Assembly: GCA_023429275.1 (NCBI GenBank)
Contig: JAEYWB010000361.1
Coordinates: 1-5,826 of the forward strand
DNA: 5,826 bases
Reading direction: 5' to 3'
Source of the DNA: Planctomycetota bacterium
GTDB lineage: Bacteria; Planctomycetota; Planctomycetia; Planctomycetales; Planctomycetaceae
Position numbers and translations under genes: made by a program
The notes under the pieces: model-generated
Databases searched by the model: none
What the model saw: only the letters and a program-made list of their open reading frames with translations
Told to the model about the DNA's origin: nothing
In this document: piece after piece, positions 1 through 4,495 of the stretch
Numbering within the stretch: position 1 is the stretch's first letter
Layout of the letters: every line of letters starts with the position of its first letter

Positions 1-1
1 G

Positions 2-286
2 CCCGGGACCGATCGGCTGTACTTCACCGATCTGAAACTGGAACCCGATCCGAAGGCGGGCCGTCCCCGGATTTCCGGCACGGCTCACGCCCGCACGCGC
101 GACGACAAGGAGAGCTTCGAACAGGGACTTCGCGAACGAGGCTACGACGTCCAGCCGAAGGTCGCCAACGACAACCGCAAGGACCCGGACTACCCGGTGT
201 CGTTTACGCTCGACATCGGAATGCCCGCTCCGCCGCCGAAGAACCCGCGGGCCGCGGTCTCGACGGAGGCTCGTCCCGCCTCGTGA
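2..286 (+). CDS. C-terminal fragment of a putative pilus/type II secretion assembly (PilN-like) protein
   Basis: This reading frame is open from the window edge and ends at TGA 284-286, giving 94 residues of a protein whose start lies to the left. The visible part has alternating strand and helix character: a strand-like segment (LYFTDLKLEP), then RISGTAHAR, a charged helix (DDKESFEQGLRERGYDV), and a closing strand (DYPVSFTLDIGMP) followed by a proline/alanine-rich tail. This order of an 'I-x-G-x-A' strand, a helix with 'F...L', and a final 'y-x-V-x-F-x-l' strand resembles the C-terminal part of PilN/GspL-type assembly proteins. An ExeA-type ATPase converging on it supports a pilus or secretion locus. 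The family call is inference from a short tail. It could equally be another envelope protein with a ferredoxin-like domain. Coding status is well supported by codon bias and by the fit to the following convergent gene. Confidence 0.5.
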   Translation, partial: PGTDRLYFTDLKLEPDPKAGRPRISGTAHARTRDDKESFEQGLRERGYDVQPKVANDNRKDPDYPVSFTLDIGMPAPPPKNPRAAVSTEARPAS

Positions 287-353
287 GCGCACGATGCGCG
301 TCAGGCGCTCGGTGATGCAACAACGGGCGCGACGTCACTGAGCCCGCGGCTCA
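285..353. terminator. Possible bidirectional termination region with two short hairpins between convergent genes
   Basis: Two perfect short inverted repeats fill the gap between the convergent genes. GAGCGC (285-290) pairs with GCGCTC (305-310) across a 14-nt loop. TGAGCC (339-344) pairs with GGCTCA (348-353) across a 3-nt CGC loop. The second overlaps the stop codon of the minus-strand ATPase, and the first begins in the stop codon of the plus-strand gene. Neither is followed by a T-run on either strand, so these are not classical intrinsic terminators. Their placement suggests 3'-end hairpins for both transcripts, but short GC-rich repeats arise easily by chance. Confidence 0.25.
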
Positions 354-1175
354 ATCACACGAGACCGACGTCAGCTCTTGCGCCGCCGCTTCCAGTTCGA
401 CCGGCGTGATGGCAGAAAGGCTGTCGGCATAGCCGACGAGGAGCGCGAGGTCGCAGATCTGGTTGAGACGCCGCGGGCTCCCCTGCGAGAGCTCCCACAA
501 TATCCGGATCGACGCTTCCTCGAAGATGACCCCTTCACTCCCTGCCCGGGCGAGGCGGTGGTCGACGTAGCGTCCGACCTCGTCTTCCGAGAGGCCATGC
601 AGCGCCATGCGGACCGACACCCGCTGATCGAGTCCTCCGACCCGCTGGATGTGCGGCAGAAGGTCGGGTCGCCCCGTGAGGATCACGAGACAGGCGTCCC
701 CCGCGTGCTGCTGGATGTTCAGGAAGAGCTGCAGCGTCTGCAGATGCTCCGGCGAGAGCAGGTGGGCGTCGTCGATCACGAGGACGAGCCGGACGCCGGA
801 TTCCGAGAGCTGCTGAAGCCGTCCTTCCACGACACGCAGAGTCCGGTCGACGCCGCCGCGATCGGAGTGAACCTCGATCTCCGGACACCCGATCCGGACG
901 GCGATGTAGCTGAGCATCTCGGCGGGGCTCATCTGTGGAAAGATGACCCGCACGAAGGGACCGGCATCGGGCCCGAGGTCGTGCTCGAGGACGTGCGTCA
1001 GGTAGGTCTTGCCCGTCCCGTGCCCGCCGGTCAGCAGGGCGAGCTCCTTTCGGGTCTCGACCGCGTACTGGAGCTTCAGCAGGGCCCCCTGGTGGGTGCC
1101 GCTGGGAAAGAAGAATCCCGCGTCGAGCGAGTTCTCGAACGGAGGAGTCTCAAGATGCCAGTAGCGTTGGTACAT
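351..1175 (-). CDS. ExeA/GspA-type AAA+ ATPase (secretion or pilus associated)
   Basis: A 274-residue P-loop ATPase of the ExeA/GspA class, whose members use ATP to help place secretin or pilus machinery in the cell envelope. The N-terminus (MYQRYWHLETPPFENSLD) matches the family's usual opening of 'aromatic-x-L-x-x-x-PF'. Walker A is GGHGTGKT at residues 50-57 and Walker B is VLVIDDAH at 131-138. A sensor-1 strand LVILTGRPDLL lies at 163-173, an arginine-finger-like QRVSVR at 184-189, and a sensor-2 GSPRRLN at 232-238. All ATPase elements are present, so it should be active. It ends soon after the lid domain and lacks the C-terminal peptidoglycan-binding domain of Aeromonas ExeA. The start at 1175 has no strong Shine-Dalgarno, but it lies only 20 bp after the upstream membrane protein gene, which suggests coupled translation. 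A DNA-transposition ATPase (TniB/IstB-like) was considered, but the N-terminus and absence of a transposase argue against it. Confidence 0.88.
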   Translation of the reverse strand: MYQRYWHLETPPFENSLDAGFFFPSGTHQGALLKLQYAVETRKELALLTGGHGTGKTYLTHVLEHDLGPDAGPFVRVIFPQMSPAEMLSYIAVRIGCPEIEVHSDRGGVDRTLRVVEGRLQQLSESGVRLVLVIDDAHLLSPEHLQTLQLFLNIQQHAGDACLVILTGRPDLLPHIQRVGGLDQRVSVRMALHGLSEDEVGRYVDHRLARAGSEGVIFEEASIRILWELSQGSPRRLNQICDLALLVGYADSLSAITPVELEAAAQELTSVSCD

Positions 1176-1195
1176 GCGATCGTTGAGGGCCGGAG

Positions 1196-1648
1196 TTAGG
1201 GAATGACTTCGATGCGGCCGGTCAGCCGGACCGGGCCGGCATTGCCCGCCTGAGGCGTCGCCGTGGAGCGGGACGATTCGTCTGCGGAACCTGCCGCGCC
1301 ATCCTTGCGATACGCGGCAAGGTCGACCCGGCGAAGGTCACCGCTTCCACCCGCCGCGCCGTCGACCAGGGCGACGGCCGGAACAACGCGGCTCGCTGGA
1401 GCGGTCCGCAGCAGCACCTGCGCCCCGGCCGGGAGCGGCGTCGCTTCGACCTCCGCGGCCAGCTCGTACGAGACCTGCTCGATGGCCTGACGGGAACGGC
1501 TCGCCGGTTCGTCGGTCACGACCGGGTACGACGGTGACCGGAACCCGAAGTACAGGCACCCTGCACCGGCCACGGCGCCCGCGAGAGCGAGCTTCAGCGG
1601 GTCGCGCCGCAGCTCGCCGGGCCAGAAGTTCCAGAATGGAATCGCCAT
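1196..1648 (-). CDS. Single-pass membrane protein upstream of the ExeA-type ATPase
   Basis: A 150-residue protein of no family I recognise. Residues 1-16 are cytosolic-like with basic residues (GELRRDP). Residues 17-36 form one hydrophobic alanine/glycine-rich helix ([19 protein letters not shown]). The rest is periplasmic-type low-complexity sequence rich in Ala, Gly, Ser and Pro, ending in a short strand-like [12 protein letters not shown]. The start at 1648 is chosen because GGAGG at 1660-1656 sits 7 nt upstream; in-frame ATGs at 1702 and 1873 lack such a site. The stop is 20 bp before the ATPase, so the two are probably cotranscribed. This order and topology recall the ExeA-ExeB (GspA-GspB) pair, where a bitopic protein anchors the ATPase. 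I see no clear GspB C-terminal domain, so that role is only inference. Confidence 0.75.
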   Translation of the reverse strand: MAIPFWNFWPGELRRDPLKLALAGAVAGAGCLYFGFRSPSYPVVTDEPASRSRQAIEQVSYELAAEVEATPLPAGAQVLLRTAPASRVVPAVALVDGAAGGSGDLRRVDLAAYRKDGAAGSADESSRSTATPQAGNAGPVRLTGRIEVIP

Positions 1649-1655
1649 GCCTGCC

Positions 1656-1660
1656 CCTCC
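1656..1660 (-). promoter_or_regulatory. Ribosome binding site deciding the start of the membrane protein
   Basis: On the minus strand GGAGG lies within a G-rich tract, 7 nt before the ATG at 1648. It is the best Shine-Dalgarno match near any in-frame start of this gene and is the reason the 150-residue form is preferred over longer forms starting at 1702 or 1873. Confidence 0.65.
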
Positions 1661-1819
1661 CCCCCGGAGAGACGATTCATGGAACAGAAGCGAATCACTC
1701 ATCGCCCCCGAGAGACGAACGGTCCGTCCCTTGGTCTGGGTATCGTCGCGGCAAGACTCCGACCGAGAGGGTTTTGACGGGAATTCCGTGCGGAACAGAT
1801 GCGCGGGCGTCCAATCCGT

Positions 1820-1857
1820 CAGGCGACTCTTCGCATCAAAGACGCCTGAAAAGTCGC
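1820..1857 (+). promoter_or_regulatory. Structured leader of queF: bulged hairpin with alternative or pseudoknot pairing
   Basis: CAGGCG (1820-1825) pairs with CGCCTG (1843-1848). After a 2-nt AC bulge, TCTT (1828-1831) pairs with AAGA (1839-1842), closing a 7-nt loop. Directly after comes the A-rich tail AAAAGTCGC (1849-1857), whose AGTCGC is complementary to GCGACT at 1823-1828. The tail can therefore either form an H-type pseudoknot through ACT/AGT or compete with the first stem. The element ends 45 nt before the queF start. preQ1 riboswitches of other bacteria often precede queuosine genes and use a hairpin plus A-rich tail, but the conserved preQ1-I loop and tail sequences are not seen here. 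This is a candidate RNA element, not an identified riboswitch. Confidence 0.3.
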
Positions 1858-1890
1858 TTCGTGGAAACGCCACGGCTGGCCGTCGCGAAC

Positions 1891-1895
1891 GGAAG
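1891..1895 (+). promoter_or_regulatory. Ribosome binding site of queF
   Basis: GGAAG lies 7 nt before the ATG at 1903. The alternative ATG at 1930, nine codons downstream, is preceded only by a weak AAAG, so 1903 is preferred. Confidence 0.55.
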
Positions 1896-1902
1896 ACCTA
1901 TC

Positions 1903-2334
1903 ATGCAGAATTCCTTCGCGCGCAAAGTGATGACAGAGCGAAGGCCATTCGCGCCCGACGAGTCGAGCATGCCCTTCCGCGATCTCCTTGAAGTCTTCGA
2001 CAACCCGTTTCCCGATCGGGATTACCTGATCGATACCGTCTGCCCCGAGTTCACGTCGGTCTGTCCCAAGACCGGCCAGCCCGATTTCGGAACGCTGACG
2101 ATCTCGTACGTTCCCGACCGACACTGCTTCGAGCTCAAGTCGCTGAAGCTCTATCTCCAGCAGTATCGCAACCACGGTGCGTTCTACGAGAACGTGACGA
2201 ACACGATCCTGACAGACCTTGTCGAGGCGACCCGTCCGCGGCGGATGAAGATCGTCGCGGACTTCACGCCGCGCGGGGGAATCCGCACGTCGGTGATCGT
2301 GGAGTACCCTTTCACGAAGTCCGGCCCGGCGTGA
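1903..2334 (+). CDS. queF: NADPH-dependent 7-cyano-7-deazaguanine (preQ0) reductase
   Basis: QueF reduces the nitrile of preQ0 to the aminomethyl group of preQ1 using NADPH, the step in the cytosol before insertion into tRNA during queuosine synthesis. The 143-residue product is a single T-fold (type I, Bacillus YkvM-like) enzyme, slightly shorter than the roughly 165-residue Bacillus form. The hallmark [17 protein letters not shown] lies at residues 47-63. By alignment Cys54 is the nucleophile that forms the thioimide with preQ0, and Asp61 is its acid partner. The QueF signature E-x-K-S-x-K-L-Y is at 78-84, the substrate-binding glutamate is Glu96, and FTPRGGI lies at 121-127. Residue 95, before that glutamate, is Tyr where Bacillus has His96. 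The gene faces its neighbours on both sides and appears to be monocistronic. It converges on the prenyltransferase gene across 75 bp with no clear terminator. Confidence 0.96.
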   Translation: MQNSFARKVMTERRPFAPDESSMPFRDLLEVFDNPFPDRDYLIDTVCPEFTSVCPKTGQPDFGTLTISYVPDRHCFELKSLKLYLQQYRNHGAFYENVTNTILTDLVEATRPRRMKIVADFTPRGGIRTSVIVEYPFTKSGPA

Positions 2335-2409
2335 TCGGGCGAGTGAATCGGCCCACCATCACCGTCTGATGCCGGGCGGGCGCGGAGTCAGGCCGTAATG
2401 TGGCGGGTC

Positions 2410-3276
2410 TCACGACACGAGCCAGATGTCGAGCACCCCGATGACGAACAGCCCGATGCTGATAATCGCGTTCACGTGAAAGAACGCGACGTTCACCTTC
2501 GACAGGTTGTCCGGCCGGACGAGTGAATGCTCATAGGCGAGCAGCAGCGAGATCACGATCACTCCGGTCAGGAACAGCCAGCCGAGCCCCGCGACCCACC
2601 AGAGTCCGACGAGGCACACGGCCGTGAGCATGTGGCTGACGGCGGCCATCCGCAGCGCCCGGGGAATGCCGTATCGGGCCGGGATGCTGCTGAGCTTTCG
2701 CTCGCGGTCGAAGTCGGCGTCCTGCGTTGCGTAAAGGATGTCGAACCCGCCGACCCAGAAGAAGATCACTGCCGCCAGCAGGACGGGTGGCCACTCGAGT
2801 GTTCCGCGGATCGCGATCCAGGCCGCCACAGGCGAGAGCATCAGCGCCGCGCTGAGCCAGTAGTGGCACCACGCCGTCCAGCGCTTTGCGTACGAGTAGC
2901 CCAGCAGGAAGAGGAGCACCGGCACGGAGAGCAGGGCCGGCCAGCGGTTCGGCCAGAACAGGAACGTGCTGGCGATGAACAGGAGGCTCGACGCGACGGT
3001 GAAGAGCGTCACTCCCCGGACGGTCAGGAGTCCGGCGGGAATATGCCGTCTGGCGGTGCGGGGGTTGTCGCTGTCGATGTCGCGGTCGACGAGCCGGTTG
3101 AAGGCCATCGCGGCGGACCGGGCGGTTACCATGCAGAGCAGGATCCCGACGAGATCCTGCCAGCGAAACGGCGTCGAACGCCATGCCAGCACCGCCGCCA
3201 GCAGGGCGAACGGCAGGGCGAACACGGTATGGCTGAAGCGGATGAGTTCGAGGAAATGACGGAGCGACTGCAGCAT
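2410..3276 (-). CDS. ubiA: UbiA-family aromatic prenyltransferase (UbiA-like/MqnP type)
   Basis: An integral membrane enzyme of 288 residues that transfers a polyprenyl chain from its diphosphate onto an aromatic acid. The two Mg-diphosphate motifs are intact: NRLVDRDID at residues 60-68 (Asp64, Asp68) followed by the NPRTARR signature at 71-77, and DILYATQDADFD at 179-190 (Asp179, Asp186, Asp190). YSYAKRWT lies at 128-135. About eight to nine hydrophobic helices are visible, as expected for the family. The sequence resembles the 'UbiA-other' group assigned to menaquinone synthesis by the futalosine route (MqnP) rather than proteobacterial UbiA. Planctomycetes generally make menaquinone, which fits. 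The substrate is inferred. The start at 3276 (MLQSLRHFLELIRFSHT) matches the family N-terminus but lacks a good Shine-Dalgarno. A TTG at 3333 preceded by GGAG would add 19 residues (307 in all). It lies 112 nt downstream of aroE and is probably cotranscribed with it. Confidence 0.9.
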   Translation of the reverse strand: MLQSLRHFLELIRFSHTVFALPFALLAAVLAWRSTPFRWQDLVGILLCMVTARSAAMAFNRLVDRDIDSDNPRTARRHIPAGLLTVRGVTLFTVASSLLFIASTFLFWPNRWPALLSVPVLLFLLGYSYAKRWTAWCHYWLSAALMLSPVAAWIAIRGTLEWPPVLLAAVIFFWVGGFDILYATQDADFDRERKLSSIPARYGIPRALRMAAVSHMLTAVCLVGLWWVAGLGWLFLTGVIVISLLLAYEHSLVRPDNLSKVNVAFFHVNAIISIGLFVIGVLDIWLVS

Positions 3277-3340
3277 GAGGATCGGGCGCCGCGGTCGGCG
3301 GGCTGTGTGGGAACCAGGTGAAGCGGCGATCAATGCGGCG

Positions 3341-3350
3341 ACTCCGGAGT
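3341..3350. repeat. 10-bp perfect palindrome in the aroE-prenyltransferase spacer
   Basis: ACTCCGGAGT reads the same on both strands. It lies 64 bp before the prenyltransferase ATG and includes the GGAG that could serve the alternative TTG start at 3333. It may be a small operator or chance in GC-rich DNA. Confidence 0.2.
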
Positions 3351-3370
3351 GAGGACCGCGATCTCCTCCG

Positions 3371-3387
3371 GAAACCAACGGGGTTTC
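3371..3387 (-). terminator. Small hairpin just after the aroE stop codon
   Basis: GAAACC and GGTTTC form a perfect 6-bp stem with a 5-nt loop, beginning 1 nt after the aroE stop in the direction of transcription. No U-run follows; the next minus-strand bases are CGGAGGAG. An intrinsic terminator is therefore unlikely. It may stabilise the 3' end of the aroE message, act as a partial attenuator, or be incidental. Confidence 0.25.
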
Positions 3388-3388
3388 T

Positions 3389-4249
3389 TCAGCTCCCGAA
3401 GACATCTTCGAGCGCCTTCCGCATGACGGCGGCCTCGGGTTCGATGCCCGACCAGTAGTGCACGCCGCTGACCCCCTGGTTGACCAGCATCCCGAGGCCA
3501 TCATAAACCTTGCAGCCGCGGGCCGCGGCGTCGCGGACGAGACGGGTCTTCGGAGGATTGGGGATGACGTCCGCCACGACCATGCCGGACTTGAGGGAAT
3601 CGGGATCGAGCCCGAGCCGGGCGTCGACATCCGGGAACAGGCCGATCGACGTCGCGTTGATCACGATGTCCGTCCCGGCCGGGACGACGTAGTCCCCCTT
3701 CCACTCAACGAAGTTCGTCTTGACCTTCACCTTGTCGGTGAAGAGCTTCGCCAGTTCCTCTCCGCGGGACCGGGAGCGGTTGATGACGGTGATCTCGACC
3801 GCCCCCGCGAGGGCGACCTCGACGCCGATCGCCCGGGCTGCCCCGCCCGCTCCGAACATCACGACCCGCTTTCCGGCGGGATCGACGAGTTCCTTCAGGG
3901 ACTTCACGAATCCCTTCCCGTCGGTGTTCTCGCCGATGAGCTTATCCCCCCGGCGGACAACGCAGTTCACCGCTCCCATGAGCGAAGCGGACTCGCCGAG
4001 CCCGTCGAGGTGCTGGATCACCGCGACCTTGTGCGGAATGGTGCAGTTGAAACCGCGAAAGCCCATCGCCCGGGCTCCGGCGACGCCGGCCGCGAGATCG
4101 GCGGGTGAGACCTCGATCGTCAGGTACCGCCAGTCGAGGCCGTGGTGCCGATAGGCCGCCTCCATCATCACCTGTGTCGGGTTCTCGGCGACCGGCTGGC
4201 CGAAGCACGCGGTCAGTTCCTGCTTGAAGTTCAAGACTTTGGACGACAT
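3389..4249 (-). CDS. aroE: Shikimate dehydrogenase (NADP+), divergent subfamily
   Basis: AroE reduces 3-dehydroshikimate to shikimate with NADPH in the cytosolic chorismate pathway. The 286-residue product has the normal two-domain length. Catalytic and binding residues by alignment with E. coli AroE: Thr70 and Lys74 in FNCTIPHK (68-74), Asn95 in GAVN, Asp110 in ENTDGKG, and Gln258 in GLGMLVNQG. The nucleotide fold is clear, with glycine loop GAGGAA at 133-138 and NRSRSR at 157-162, whose arginines fit NADP(H). NATSIGLFP at 198-206 is also typical. Unusual is the substrate pocket: the standard HSxSP near the N-terminus is ENPTQ (22-26), so the two shikimate-binding serines become Asn23 and Thr25, and the usual Tyr near residue 230 is Pro. 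A related shikimate/quinate-type dehydrogenase activity cannot be excluded. The start at 4249 lacks a strong Shine-Dalgarno. A sigma70-like promoter lies about 50 bp upstream. Confidence 0.87.
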   Translation of the reverse strand: MSSKVLNFKQELTACFGQPVAENPTQVMMEAAYRHHGLDWRYLTIEVSPADLAAGVAGARAMGFRGFNCTIPHKVAVIQHLDGLGESASLMGAVNCVVRRGDKLIGENTDGKGFVKSLKELVDPAGKRVVMFGAGGAARAIGVEVALAGAVEITVINRSRSRGEELAKLFTDKVKVKTNFVEWKGDYVVPAGTDIVINATSIGLFPDVDARLGLDPDSLKSGMVVADVIPNPPKTRLVRDAAARGCKVYDGLGMLVNQGVSGVHYWSGIEPEAAVMRKALEDVFGS

Positions 4250-4300
4250 TGCGAAGGTTCCGAGTGCGAGGAGCGTGGCGGCCGCGGCCGGTCGGCCCGG

Positions 4301-4329
4301 ATTCTGGAACCTGCTCGCGCACGCGTCAA
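4301..4329 (-). promoter_or_regulatory. aroE: Predicted sigma70-type promoter of aroE
   Basis: On the minus strand TTGACG (4329-4324, five of six matches to the -35 consensus) is followed after exactly 17 nt by CAGAAT (4306-4301, four of six matches, keeping the key A at position 2 and T at position 6). A start near 4294 would give a leader of about 45 nt before the aroE ATG at 4249. Position, orientation and spacing all fit aroE. Activity is inferred from sequence only. Confidence 0.5.
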
Positions 4330-4331
4330 AC

Positions 4332-4351
4332 GCCCGGTCGCATCAGCGGGC
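4332..4351. repeat. Short hairpin adjoining the large inverted repeat
   Basis: GCCCG (4332-4336) pairs with CGGGC (4347-4351) across a 10-nt loop. It abuts the large stem at 4352 and lies immediately upstream of the predicted aroE -35 box, so it could add to termination of the upstream gene or to a regulator site. Weak on its own. Confidence 0.25.
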
Positions 4352-4429
4352 ACGCGCCAACGTCCGGTTCAAGCCATCGGTCGCGTCCCGACCGATCGCA
4401 GCGACGTCGGGAACCGGACGCTGGCGCGT
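4352..4429 (-). repeat. Large stem-loop: 19-bp inverted repeat with an inner hairpin
   Basis: The arms ACGCGCCAACGTCCGGTTC (4352-4370) and GAACCGGACGCTGGCGCGT (4411-4429) are inverted copies matching at 18 of 19 positions. The single difference is an A-C mismatch in plus-strand RNA but a G-U wobble in minus-strand RNA, so the minus transcript can pair along all 19 bp. The 40-nt loop holds a second perfect 8-bp stem, ATCGGTCG (4376-4383) with CGACCGAT (4389-4396). It lies 66 nt after the stop of the BatA/VWA-type gene and just upstream of the aroE promoter. Terminator of the upstream transcript, RNA-processing element, or a copy of a dispersed palindromic repeat are all possible. No U-run follows. 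Confidence 0.6.
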
Positions 4430-4450
4430 TCCGGCGACGGGGCGAAGAGC

Positions 4451-4468
4451 GACATGACCGGTCATGTC
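4451..4468. repeat. 18-bp perfect palindrome, possible operator or post-stop hairpin
   Basis: GACATGACCGGTCATGTC is identical to its reverse complement over 18 bp. It starts 27 nt after the stop codon of the BatA/VWA-type gene on the minus strand. Perfect palindromes of this size are common as binding sites of dimeric regulators (TetR-, MarR- or GntR-like), but it lies more than 120 bp from the predicted aroE promoter. As RNA it would form a 7-bp stem with a CCGG loop. Confidence 0.45.
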
Positions 4469-4495
4469 ACGCCGACAGCGCGGAGTGGAGAGGTA

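Larger units (their letters stand above)
1649..1902. promoter_or_regulatory. Divergent intergenic region between the membrane protein/ATPase pair and queF
   Basis: These 254 bp must carry the promoters for both directions, but no pair of -35 and -10 boxes is convincing. TTGACG at 1774-1779 (+) looks like a -35 box, but nothing near the 17-bp position resembles TATAAT. A short inverted repeat TTCCG-TG-CGGAA (1784-1795) could be a protein-binding site, but it is weak. The queF-proximal half holds the hairpin described separately. Open frames across this region on both strands have no start signal or recognisable product and are regarded as non-coding. Confidence 0.5.

Noticed and set aside
378..1199. 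Long plus-strand open frame opposite the ATPase gene
   Set aside because: It is an antisense shadow of a high-GC gene, with highly charged, low-complexity translation. The minus strand encodes a full set of AAA+ motifs.
1774..1802. TTGACG as the -35 box of a queF promoter
   Set aside because: No acceptable -10 box at 16-19 nt spacing (AGATGC at 17 nt).
1820..1857. Canonical preQ1-I riboswitch upstream of queF
   Set aside because: The stem plus A-rich tail layout is similar, but the conserved loop and tail bases of preQ1-I are not found. Kept only as an unclassified structured leader.
1649..1873. N-terminal extension of the membrane protein to an ATG at 1873 (225 residues)
   Set aside because: The added 75 residues are irregular and polar, the upstream ATGs lack a ribosome binding site, and the extension would cover the divergent promoter region and the queF leader hairpin. 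The ATG at 1648 has GGAGG at ideal spacing and begins just before a membrane helix.
1534..1902. Upstream extension of queF in the same frame (to 266 residues)
   Set aside because: The extra part is Arg/Ser/Pro-rich, overlaps the opposite-strand gene and has no family similarity. The QueF domain begins near 1980 and the ATG at 1903 has a ribosome binding site.
2335..2409. Terminator between the convergent queF and prenyltransferase genes
   Set aside because: Only a 4-bp GGGC/GCCC pairing is visible and there is no T-run on either strand.
2527..3321. Long plus-strand open frame opposite the prenyltransferase
   Set aside because: The translation is dominated by Glu/Arg/His without domain features, typical of the antisense of a membrane-protein gene.
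3277..3630. N-terminal extension of the prenyltransferase into aroE (406 residues)
   Set aside because: The extension is the out-of-frame shadow of the aroE 3' end, and UbiA-family proteins of this type begin at MLQSLRHFLELIRFSHT.
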